Assembly: GCF_031453975.1 (NCBI RefSeq)
Contig: NZ_JAVDPW010000008.1
Coordinates: forward strand, 124,001 to 188,000
Reading direction: 5' to 3'
DNA length: 64,000 nt
Source: Inquilinus ginsengisoli_A
Lineage (GTDB): Bacteria; Pseudomonadota; Alphaproteobacteria; DSM-16000; Inquilinaceae
Positions within the stretch are counted from its first letter, which is position 1. Every line of letters begins with the position of its first letter. Of this stretch, positions 49,916 to 56,542 are shown piece by piece. The position numbers and the translations under genes were made by a program. The notes beneath the pieces were generated by a model. That model ran no database searches. It saw nothing but the letters and a program-made list of their open reading frames with translations, and was not told the DNA's origin.

Positions 49916-50449
49916 TCACTTCTCGAGCAGCCGGGGCATCAGTTCGACGAAATTGCAGGGCCGGAACCGGTTGTCGAGCTGGTCCTTCAGGATCAGGTCC
50001 CAGGCGTCGCGGCAGGCCGAGGGCGACCCCGGCAGCGCGAACAGGTAGGTGCCGCCGGCGACCCCGGCGGTCGCCCGGCTCTGGATCGTCGAGGGGCCGA
50101 TCTTGTCGTAGGACAGCCAGCGGAACAGCTCGCCGAAGCCCGGGATGTGCTTCTCGTAGACCGCGTGGAAGGCCTCGGGCGTGACGTCGCGGCCGGTGAC
50201 GCCGGTGCCGCCGGTGGCGATCACGGTGTCGATCTCGGGGTCGGCGATCCAGGCCCGCAGCTGCGCCTCGATCCCGGCCTGGTCGTCCCGGACGATCAGG
50301 CGGGAATGGACCCGGTGGCCGGCGCCGGTGACCCGCTCGACCAGCGTGTCGCCCGACTTGTCGTCGGCGGGCGTCCGCGTGTCCGACACGGTCAGGATCG
50401 CGATGTTGACGGCGATGAATGGACGAGTCTCGTCGATCCGGCCCGGCAT
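49916..50449 (-). CDS. moaB: Molybdenum cofactor biosynthesis protein B (MoaB/Mog family)
   Basis: A 177-residue MoCF-domain protein that adenylylates molybdopterin or aids its binding. Motifs: NIAILTVSDTRTPADDKSGDTL, VIATGGTGVTGRDVTPEA with the substrate-binding GGTG, and FALPGSPSACRDAWDLIL. The ATG at 50449 has GGGGGG 4 bp upstream; the longer frame is non-homologous. It is the first gene of a leftward series with the esterase gene and, further on, leuA. Confidence 0.94.
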   Translation of the reverse strand: MPGRIDETRPFIAVNIAILTVSDTRTPADDKSGDTLVERVTGAGHRVHSRLIVRDDQAGIEAQLRAWIADPEIDTVIATGGTGVTGRDVTPEAFHAVYEKHIPGFGELFRWLSYDKIGPSTIQSRATAGVAGGTYLFALPGSPSACRDAWDLILKDQLDNRFRPCNFVELMPRLLEK

Positions 50450-50647
50450 GCGCCCCCCTGTCCCTGGGTCGAAGGAAGCGGCCAAGCTAGCCGAGACGAT
50501 CCGGCAGGAAAAGCAAAACAGGCTCGCCGCCGCGACCTGTCGGATTTGGGGGCGCGAGCTCTCCCGCAAGCGGGACCGTTTCAGAAGCCCCTTCGGGGTC
50601 CATCGTGATCGACACGATCTTTATCGGGTGATGCGACCTTTATGGAG

Positions 50648-50816
50648 TCCCCCCCCCTCCCCTTGCGGGAGGGGGTAGGGGGAGGGGTCTGCGCGCGTCC
50701 GCGCGCAAATGCGCAAAGGACAGGCTTCGCCATCAACGGCCGGATTGTCGGAATCGAGGCCGGCTCCAGCGGCGAAAACCCCCTCCTCCTACCCCCCTCC
50801 CGCAGGGGGAGGGGGA
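50648..50816. repeat. Palindromic repeat, CTCCCCTTGCGGGAGGGGG family, copy 1
   Basis: Left arm about 50648-50687 (CCCTCCCCTTGCGGGAGGGG plus GGTAGGGGGAGGGG) and right arm about 50779-50816 (CCTACCCCCCTCCCGCAGGG plus GGAGGGGG) are inverted copies; each arm also folds on itself. A second copy lies at 62804-62961 in the glycolate oxidase genes. Confidence 0.75.
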
Positions 50817-50838
50817 CTAAGAGAAGGCGCGCCGCTCC

Positions 50839-50892
50839 ACACCTCTCCTTGGGGAGAGGTCGAAATCGCGCAGCGATTTCGGGTGAGGGGGT
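50839..50892. repeat. Short palindromic repeat, CCTCTCC..GGAGAGG family, copy 1
   Basis: CCTCTCCTTGGGGAGAGG forms one hairpin and GAAATCGCGCAGCGATTTC a second, followed by GGGTGAGGGG. The arrangement parallels half of the element at 51837-51974. Confidence 0.65.
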
Positions 50893-50913
50893 GGCTCCGC
50901 CCCATCCAACCCG

Positions 50914-51780
50914 TCACCCGGTGTCCGGCGCCTCCGGCTTGAAGCCGTAGACCATCGGGCTGAGCCCGAGCGACCGGCAGAGACGGTTGGCCGCGGTGGC
51001 GATGGTCTCGGTGTCGAGCATCTCGATCACATCGGGCTCCTGCAGCCGCACCGCCAGCCCGGCCCGGAGCGCCGGGATCCAGGCGGGATCGGCGCATTCC
51101 GCAAAGTCGCGCTCGACCGCCGCGGTCACCGCCTTCCGGCGCTTGGCCCGGATCGCCCGGATCTCCGCCGGGCTGCCCGCCGGCCGGGCCGGGCGCGGCG
51201 TGCCCGGCCATTCCTCGCCGCGCCAGCGCTGCCAGGTCTCCGACAGGCCGAGGCCGCAGGCCACCCCCGCCATCACCGACCCCACCGGCCGGTCCTCGAC
51301 CTGGACATCCTGGTCCTCGTAGAGCCCATCGACCCGCTCCTCGAGATCATCCTTCAGGGCGTTGAAGCGGCCCTCATCCTCGATCTCCTCGCAGATCATG
51401 TCCCGCAGGGTGTCCTGGACCTCGTCGCGGTGGCGGTCGCGGCGGGCCTTGCGGGCCGCCAGGCGGTCGGGGGTCTCGGCCCGGTCCTGGGCGCACAGCT
51501 TGTCGGCGGCGCGGGCGCGCTGGGCCAGCGACTGATGCACCGTGCGGGCGAAGCGGGTGAAGGCCAGCCCGGCCTCCCGCGCCTCGGCCCTGGCCGCCAC
51601 CGCTTCGTCGGACTTGGGCCCGGCGGCCTTGACCTGGGCCTGGGCGTCGAGCGCACGGGCGCCCTCCCCCCTGACCAGCTGCATGCTGAGCTCGGCGATC
51701 TCGGTCAGCATCTCCATCTGCTGCAGCGCGAGGCTGCGGCAGTGGGCCTGGATGTCGAAATCGTCTGGTGGTGCTTTCAT
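50914..51780 (-). CDS. Uncharacterised protein, predicted SOS-regulated
   Basis: A 288-residue protein I do not recognise. It is strongly charged and mostly helical; residues about 20-150 look like an extended, possibly coiled-coil region (QQMEMLTEIAELSMQLVRGE, ARADKLCAQDRAETPDRLAARK), and the C-terminus (RAKRRKAVTAAVERDFAEC...LCRSLGLSPMVYGFKPE) may be a small domain. There is no signal peptide or membrane helix. A perfect GTTC-N7-GTTC box lies immediately before the ATG, pointing to LexA control. The ATG at 51780 has no ribosome-binding site; a second ATG is at 51792 inside the box. Confidence 0.7.
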   Translation of the reverse strand: MKAPPDDFDIQAHCRSLALQQMEMLTEIAELSMQLVRGEGARALDAQAQVKAAGPKSDEAVAARAEAREAGLAFTRFARTVHQSLAQRARAADKLCAQDRAETPDRLAARKARRDRHRDEVQDTLRDMICEEIEDEGRFNALKDDLEERVDGLYEDQDVQVEDRPVGSVMAGVACGLGLSETWQRWRGEEWPGTPRPARPAGSPAEIRAIRAKRRKAVTAAVERDFAECADPAWIPALRAGLAVRLQEPDVIEMLDTETIATAANRLCRSLGLSPMVYGFKPEAPDTG

Positions 51781-51781
51781 G

Positions 51782-51796
51782 GAACGTATCATGAAC
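51782..51796 (-). promoter_or_regulatory. LexA (SOS) box, GTTC-N7-GTTC
   Basis: On the minus strand GTTC-ATGATAC-GTTC, the direct-repeat operator bound by alphaproteobacterial LexA. It is nested in a larger palindrome, TGGAACG (51780-51786) and CGTTCCA (51801-51807), and overlaps a possible -10 (CATGAT, 51788-51793) lying 18 bp from TTGTGT (51812-51817). Confidence 0.7.
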
Positions 51797-51836
51797 GAGT
51801 CGTTCCACTTAACACAATGCACGTTTTGTTCACGCC

Positions 51837-51974
51837 GATTGCCTCTCCCGTTTACGGGAGAGGTCGGAGACGCGAAGCGGCTCCGGGTGAGGGCTCTTTG
51901 TCGAAGCCTGGGCCCGCCCTCACCCGGTCTCGCTACGCGAGCCCGACCTCTCCCGCCAGGCGGGAGAGGCAATC
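51837..51974. repeat. Long palindromic repeat, GATTGCCTCTCCCG family
   Basis: Perfect outer arms GATTGCCTCTCCCG (51837-51850) and CGGGAGAGGCAATC (51961-51974), inner self-pairing CTCTCCCGTTTACGGGAGAG, and further matching blocks (GGGTGAGGGC and GCCCTCACCC). It fills most of the gap between the UDG gene and the SOS-box gene. Confidence 0.8.
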
Positions 51975-52033
51975 TGAGCGGCTGCCTAGCTTCCCGTCCC
52001 AGCCTCTCAAGAGGGGAGGAGCGATGCGAGAGT

Positions 52034-52936
52034 CTAGGCGTCGGGCTTGAACGCGCAGCCCAGCTCTACCATCCGGCGGCGCAGCACCAGCAGGTCGCGC
52101 CAGACGTCGCGCTTCATGCCGGGCTGCCGCAGGATGAAGGCGGGGTGGTAGATCGGCATGGTCGGCACCGGCGCCGGCAGGTCGGGGAAGGACCGATCGT
52201 ACCAGCGGCCGTGAATCCGGGTGATGCCCTCGCGCGTCGCCAGCAGCGCCGCAGCCGAGGTGCCGCCGGCGCAGAGCACGATCTTCGGCTTCTTGAGCGC
52301 GACATGCCGTTCGATGAAGGGCAGCGAGATCGCGATCTCCGCCGCGTTGGGCTGGCGGTTGCCGGGCGGGCGCCAGTTGACGATGTTGGTGATGTAGACC
52401 GTGGTGCGGTCCAGCCCGATCGCCGCCAGCATGCGGTCGAGCAGCTTGCCGGACTGGCCGACGAAGGGCTTGCCCAGCCGGTCCTCCTCCGCCCCCGGCG
52501 CCTCGCCGACGATCATGATGTCGGCCTCCGGGTTGCCGTCGGCGAACACCATCTGGGTGGCGGTGGCCTTCAGGCCGCAGCCGTCGAAGGCGGCCAGCGC
52601 CGCCGCCAGCTCGTCCAGCGTGTTGCAGCCGGCGGCGATGCGGCGGGCGTCGCCGGTGGCGGCGTCGCTGCCCGGCAGCACCGCGGCGCCGGCGGCGCGC
52701 GGCGGTGGCGGCGCGGCCGGCTGCAGCTGCGGCAACGGTGCCTCGGCCAGCGCGGCGGCGGGCACGGGGGCGAGGACGGCGGACGGCGGCGGCGCGGCCC
52801 GGGCGGCGCGGCGGCGGCCGAGCGCGCCGGCGTCATCGCCGATCGCCTCGTCGATGCCGGCGTCCTGGTACCATTTCAAGAGCGCGATGATCTCGGCGGG
52901 GTGCACGGCGACGGTCGATTCGCTGGTCCTGTCCAT
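52034..52936 (-). CDS. Uracil-DNA glycosylase, family 4
   Basis: Removes uracil from DNA in base-excision repair. The 300-residue protein has the family 4 motifs: VGEAPGAEEDRLGKPFVGQSG (uracil pocket and catalytic region), TNIVNWRPPGNRQPN, and the C-terminal YHPAFILR. Cysteines around the core should bind the [4Fe-4S] cluster of this family. An alanine/proline-rich linker of about 60 residues (about 35-95) separates a short N-terminal piece from the catalytic domain. It is divergent from etf-QO across 186 bp with no SOS box. Confidence 0.93.
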   Translation of the reverse strand: MDRTSESTVAVHPAEIIALLKWYQDAGIDEAIGDDAGALGRRRAARAAPPPSAVLAPVPAAALAEAPLPQLQPAAPPPPRAAGAAVLPGSDAATGDARRIAAGCNTLDELAAALAAFDGCGLKATATQMVFADGNPEADIMIVGEAPGAEEDRLGKPFVGQSGKLLDRMLAAIGLDRTTVYITNIVNWRPPGNRQPNAAEIAISLPFIERHVALKKPKIVLCAGGTSAAALLATREGITRIHGRWYDRSFPDLPAPVPTMPIYHPAFILRQPGMKRDVWRDLLVLRRRMVELGCAFKPDA

Positions 52937-53122
52937 GCCCTAGAAGCGGCAGCCCCGCCTGCCCTGTCAACCCTGCCGCCGGACCCGTTGCCGCACCTGC
53001 CGCAGCGGCCGCCGAGGGAGATCGGCGTCGCAGCCGGCGCGAAAGCTGCCGCGACATGATCGGCCATTCGATTCCCGGGATGCATTTATGTAGCATGCCG
53101 CCAACCAAGGAAGGGGCGCGCG

Positions 53123-54769
53123 ATGGAACGCGAATCGATGGAGTACGACGTCGTGATCGTGGGCGCCGGGCCGGCAGGCCTGGCGGCGGCGATCCGGCTG
53201 AAGCAGAAGGCGGCGGAGACCGGGCGCGAGGTCAGCGTCTGCGTGCTGGAGAAGGGGTCGGAGGTCGGCGCCCACATCCTGTCCGGCGCCGTGCTGGACC
53301 CCCGCGCGCTGAACGAGCTGATCCCCGACTGGAAGGAGAAGGGCGCCCCGCTCGACACCCCGGTCACCAAGGATGAATTCCACTACTACACGTCCGTCAG
53401 CAGCTTCCGCCTGCCGAACTTCGGATTGCCGAAGGAGCTGCACAACCACGGCAACTACATCGTCAGCATGGGGCTGGTGACGCGCTGGATGGCGCAGCAG
53501 GCCGAGGCGCTGGGGGTCGAGATCTATCCCGGCTTCGCCGCGGCCGAGGTGCTGTACCACGAGGACGGGTCGGTCAAGGGCGTCGCCACCGGCGACATGG
53601 GCATCGGCAAGGATGGTCAGCACACCGGCAACTACACGCCGGGCATGGAGCTGCACGCCAAATACACCCTGATCGGCGAAGGCGTGCGCGGGTCGCTGGC
53701 CAAGATGCTGATGGAGAAGTTCCAGCTGCGCACCGAGTGCGACCCGCAGACCTTCGGCCTGGGGGTCAAGGAGCTGTGGGAGGTGAAGCCGGAGAATCAC
53801 CGCCCCGGCCTGGTCCAGCACGGCTTCGGCTGGCCGATGAACAACGAGACCTATGGCGGCGGCTGGCTCTACCATTTCGGCGAGAACCTGGTCTCGATCG
53901 GCTATGTCGTCGCGCTCGACTACAAGAACCCGTATCTGTCGCCGTTCGAGGAGTTCCAGCGCCACAAGAACCACCCGCTGATCCGCCCGACGCTGGAGGG
54001 TGGCAAGCGCCTGGCCTATGGCGGCCGCGCCATCAACGAGGGCGGGCTGCAGTCGATCCCGAAGCTGACCTTCCCCGGCGGCTGCCTGATCGGCTGCTCC
54101 GCCGGCTTCGTCAACGTGCCGCGAATCAAGGGCAACCACACCGCGATGAAGAGCGGCATGGTCTGCGCCGAGGCGGTGTTCGATGCGCTGGCCGAGGGCC
54201 GCGAGGGCCATGACGAGGTCACCGCCTATCCCGAGCGGCTGAAGGCCAGCTGGCTGTGGCAGGAGCTGACCACGGTGCGCAACTGCCGCCCGGCCTTCCG
54301 CTGGGGCACGCTGCTGGGCACGCTGTATTCCGGCCTCGAGCTGTGGACCCGCGGCAAGCTGCCCTGGACGCTGCGCCACAAGCATGCCGACCACGAATCG
54401 CTGCGCCCGGCGGCGCAGTCGAAGAAGATCGACTATCCCAAGCCGGATGGCGTCGTCACCTTCGACCGCCTCTCCTCGGTGTATCTCTCGAACACCAACC
54501 ACGAGGAGAACCAGCCGTCGCATCTGAAGCTGAAGGACCCGTCGGTCCCGATCGCCTACACCCTGCCGCTGTATGACGAGCCGGCGCAGCGCTATTGCCC
54601 GGCCGGGGTGTACGAGGTGGTGCGCGCCGAGGATGGCAGCGACCCGCGCTTCGTGATCAACGCGCAGAATTGCGTGCACTGCAAGACCTGCGACATCAAG
54701 GATCCCAAGCAGAACATCGTCTGGACCGTGCCCGAGGGCGGCGGGGGACCGAACTACCAGATGATGTGA
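53123..54769 (+). CDS. Electron transfer flavoprotein-ubiquinone oxidoreductase
   Basis: Passes electrons from acyl-CoA and amino-acid dehydrogenases, via ETF, to ubiquinone at the inner membrane. The 548-residue flavoprotein has the N-terminal FAD motif VVIVGAGPAGLAAAIRL, the quinone-binding/amphipathic region around GYVVALDYKNPYLSPFEEF, and the C-terminal [4Fe-4S] ligands C492, C517, C520 and C523 (CPAGVYE; NCVHCKTCDIKDP). The length is normal for bacterial Etf-QO. Confidence 0.97.
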   Translation: MERESMEYDVVIVGAGPAGLAAAIRLKQKAAETGREVSVCVLEKGSEVGAHILSGAVLDPRALNELIPDWKEKGAPLDTPVTKDEFHYYTSVSSFRLPNFGLPKELHNHGNYIVSMGLVTRWMAQQAEALGVEIYPGFAAAEVLYHEDGSVKGVATGDMGIGKDGQHTGNYTPGMELHAKYTLIGEGVRGSLAKMLMEKFQLRTECDPQTFGLGVKELWEVKPENHRPGLVQHGFGWPMNNETYGGGWLYHFGENLVSIGYVVALDYKNPYLSPFEEFQRHKNHPLIRPTLEGGKRLAYGGRAINEGGLQSIPKLTFPGGCLIGCSAGFVNVPRIKGNHTAMKSGMVCAEAVFDALAEGREGHDEVTAYPERLKASWLWQELTTVRNCRPAFRWGTLLGTLYSGLELWTRGKLPWTLRHKHADHESLRPAAQSKKIDYPKPDGVVTFDRLSSVYLSNTNHEENQPSHLKLKDPSVPIAYTLPLYDEPAQRYCPAGVYEVVRAEDGSDPRFVINAQNCVHCKTCDIKDPKQNIVWTVPEGGGGPNYQMM

Positions 54770-54798
54770 GAACGGCGGGCCGCAACCCGCCCCCTTCC

Positions 54799-54905
54799 TG
54801 TCATTGCCCGGCTTGCCCTCGGATCAAGTCCAAGGGGGCAATCCAGGGGCCACCGAGAGCCGCTCTGGCCGCCCCTGGATGCCACGGTCAAGCCGTGGCA
54901 TGACA
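54799..54905. repeat. Palindromic repeat, CTTGACCGGG/CCAGGGGCC family, copy 2
   Basis: Outer arms TGTCAT (54799) and ATGACA (to 54905), inner arms ATCCAGGGGC (54841-54850) and GCCCCTGGAT (54871-54880), and a hairpin GCCACGG-TCAAG-CCGTGGC. It shares arm and CTTGA/TCAAG loop sequences with the copy at 33611-33702. It lies between etf-QO and irr. Confidence 0.8.
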
Positions 54906-54963
54906 AGCAAGGGGCTGGCCGCCCCTCTCGGGGCAGCAGGATCGCGCTATGTTGTACCCTGGG

Positions 54964-54983
54964 CGCACCACAGTTATGGTGCG
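54964..54983 (+). promoter_or_regulatory. Inverted repeat upstream of irr
   Basis: CGCACCA (54964-54970) and TGGTGCG (54977-54983) form a perfect 7-bp inverted repeat with a 6-bp spacer, 25 bp before the preferred irr start. Its size suits a dimeric regulator, possibly Irr itself; it is not an obvious ICE motif. Confidence 0.4.
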
Positions 54984-55008
54984 AATCGGGACTCATTGCG
55001 GAACCAGA

Positions 55009-55425
55009 ATGGTGCAGGCCGAGATCAACACCGCCGTCGACCGACTGCAGAAGGCCGGTCTGCGCCCGACGCGACAGCGCGTGGCCCTGGCGCGGCTGCT
55101 GTTCGACGGCCGCGACCGCCATGTCTCGGCCGAGGCGCTGCACGGCGAAGCCATCCTGGCCGGCCATGCAGTGTCGCTGGCGACCGTCTACAACACGCTG
55201 CACCAGTTCACCGAGGCCGAGCTGCTGCGCGAGGTCGTGGTGGATGCCGGCCGGTCGTATTTCGACACGAACACCTGCAACCACCATCATTTCTACCGCG
55301 AATCGACCGGCGAGCTGCAGGACGTGCATGACGAGGCCGTGGTGGTCTCGGCCCTGCCCGCCGCCCCCGCCGGCACCCGCATCGCCCGGGTCGACGTGGT
55401 GATCCGCCTCGCCGAAGAAACCTGA
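55009..55425 (+). CDS. irr: Iron response regulator Irr (Fur family)
   Basis: Heme-responsive global iron regulator of alphaproteobacteria, repressing heme synthesis when iron is scarce. The 138-residue protein has the Fur winged helix (LRPTRQRVALARLLFDGRDRHVSAEALHGEA...SLATVYNTLHQF) and the NTCNHHHFYRESTGELQDV block with the HHH heme/metal motif diagnostic of Irr. It lacks the C-terminal CxxC pairs of Fur. The ATG at 55009 is preferred; in-frame ATGs at 54949 and 54976 would run through an inverted repeat. Confidence 0.92.
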   Translation: MVQAEINTAVDRLQKAGLRPTRQRVALARLLFDGRDRHVSAEALHGEAILAGHAVSLATVYNTLHQFTEAELLREVVVDAGRSYFDTNTCNHHHFYRESTGELQDVHDEAVVVSALPAAPAGTRIARVDVVIRLAEET

Positions 55426-55438
55426 GCGGCGCCTGCCG

Positions 55439-55861
55439 ATGACGGCCACGCCCCGCATCTCCGGCCTGCTGGAGACCTCGCTCTACGTCGCCGACCTCGA
55501 CCGCGCCTCCGCCTTCTACGAAGGCGTGCTGGGCCTGCGCGTCATGCTGCGCAGCCCGCGGCTGGTGGCCCTGGATGCCGGGCGGCAGGGCGTGCTGCTG
55601 CTGTTCCTGGCCGGCGCCACCTCCGCCGATGTGGTCGAGGCCGGCGGCACCATTCCGGGGCATGAGGGGGCGGGCCGGCTGCACATGGCCTTCGCGGTCC
55701 CGGCCGAGGACCTGGACGCCTGGCGCGCGCGGCTGGCCACAGCCGGCGTCGCCCTGACCGGCGAGATGGCCTGGGCCCGCGGCGGCGTCAGCCTCTATAT
55801 CGCCGATCCCGACGGCCATGTGGTCGAGCTGGCCACGCCGGGGCTGTGGCCGAACTACTGA
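55439..55861 (+). CDS. VOC (glyoxalase/bleomycin-resistance) family protein
   Basis: A 140-residue two-module VOC protein: GLLETSLYVADLDRASAFYEGVLGL, then HMAFAVPAEDLDAWRARLATAGV, and GGVSLYIADPDGHVVELATPG with the metal-binding Glu. Metal ligands His/Glu are in usual positions, but the substrate is unknown. It starts 13 bp after irr and is likely cotranscribed. It ends 4 bp from the convergent PAP2 gene. Confidence 0.88.
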   Translation: MTATPRISGLLETSLYVADLDRASAFYEGVLGLRVMLRSPRLVALDAGRQGVLLLFLAGATSADVVEAGGTIPGHEGAGRLHMAFAVPAEDLDAWRARLATAGVALTGEMAWARGGVSLYIADPDGHVVELATPGLWPNY

Positions 55862-55865
55862 GGCT

Positions 55866-56342
55866 CTAGGGCTGCGGGACCCGCCGGTCCGCGAAAGGAC
55901 GGAACAGCCCCGACACCAGGCCGGCGACCAGCACGGACAGGCCGCCAAGGCCGAGCCCGACCACCACGTCGCCCAGCGTGTGGCCGCCCAGCGTCATGAC
56001 CCAGGCCACCGCCAGGACGGTGGCCACCGCCGCCGCGATGCGCAGCCGGGGCCGGCCCGGCCCGGCCAGCAGCGCCAGCGTGCCGACCGCCACCACCGCC
56101 AGGGCGGAATGGCCGCTGGGCAGCACCAGCCCGACCTGGCCGAATCCGTCGGGGTGCCAGTCCACCACCATGCGCGCGGCGCCCACACCGGCGACGGCCA
56201 GCGCCAGCGCGGCCAGGCTGAACCCGGCCAGCCGCCATTGGCCGCGTGCATAGGAGACCGCCGCGACGATGACCTGCAGCGGCACCACCACGGTCCACCA
56301 GCCGAGCAGGCCGATCGACATCAGGAGGACGATGGTCTTCAT
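55866..56342 (-). CDS. PAP2 superfamily membrane phosphatase-like protein
   Basis: A 158-residue membrane protein with about five helices and the PAP2 motifs LPSGHSA and GGHTLGDVVVG (HxxxD). The first motif KxxxxxxRP is not apparent, and the SR of the third is missing, so catalytic competence is uncertain. Full-length relatives act on undecaprenyl pyrophosphate or phosphatidic acid. The ATG at 56342 starts directly at the first helix. Confidence 0.8.
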   Translation of the reverse strand: MKTIVLLMSIGLLGWWTVVVPLQVIVAAVSYARGQWRLAGFSLAALALAVAGVGAARMVVDWHPDGFGQVGLVLPSGHSALAVVAVGTLALLAGPGRPRLRIAAAVATVLAVAWVMTLGGHTLGDVVVGLGLGGLSVLVAGLVSGLFRPFADRRVPQP

Positions 56343-56542
56343 GGCGCGATGGTTCCACGGCTGTCGGCCCCGGTGAAGGGGCAAGGCCCCACCGCCTTCA
56401 AAAAGCCCGAGGCGTGCGCGATGCTGGGCCCGGTATCCAGGCCACTCCGCCCCACCCGCATGGCATCATCAAGAAGAAGGCGTTTCCGATTCGCCGCTCA
56501 TGCGTTTAGTAAGAACCGCCCTGGGATCGATGAACCGCCCGC

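Larger units (their letters stand above)
50450..50913. other. Gene-free region with palindromic repeats
   Basis: No coding region is supported in these 464 bp between moaB and the unknown 288-residue protein gene. From 50648 on it is nearly filled by two palindromic elements listed separately. The part next to moaB (50450-50640) should hold the moaB promoter, but no clear hexamers stand out. Confidence 0.5.

Noticed and set aside
50648..51974. Repeated GC-rich motifs that might look like a CRISPR array
   Set aside because: They are inverted, not direct, repeats of unequal size without regular spacers, and no cas gene is nearby.
52937..53122. SOS box for the uracil-DNA glycosylase gene
   Set aside because: No GTTC-N7-GTTC or close variant was found in the gap upstream of this gene.
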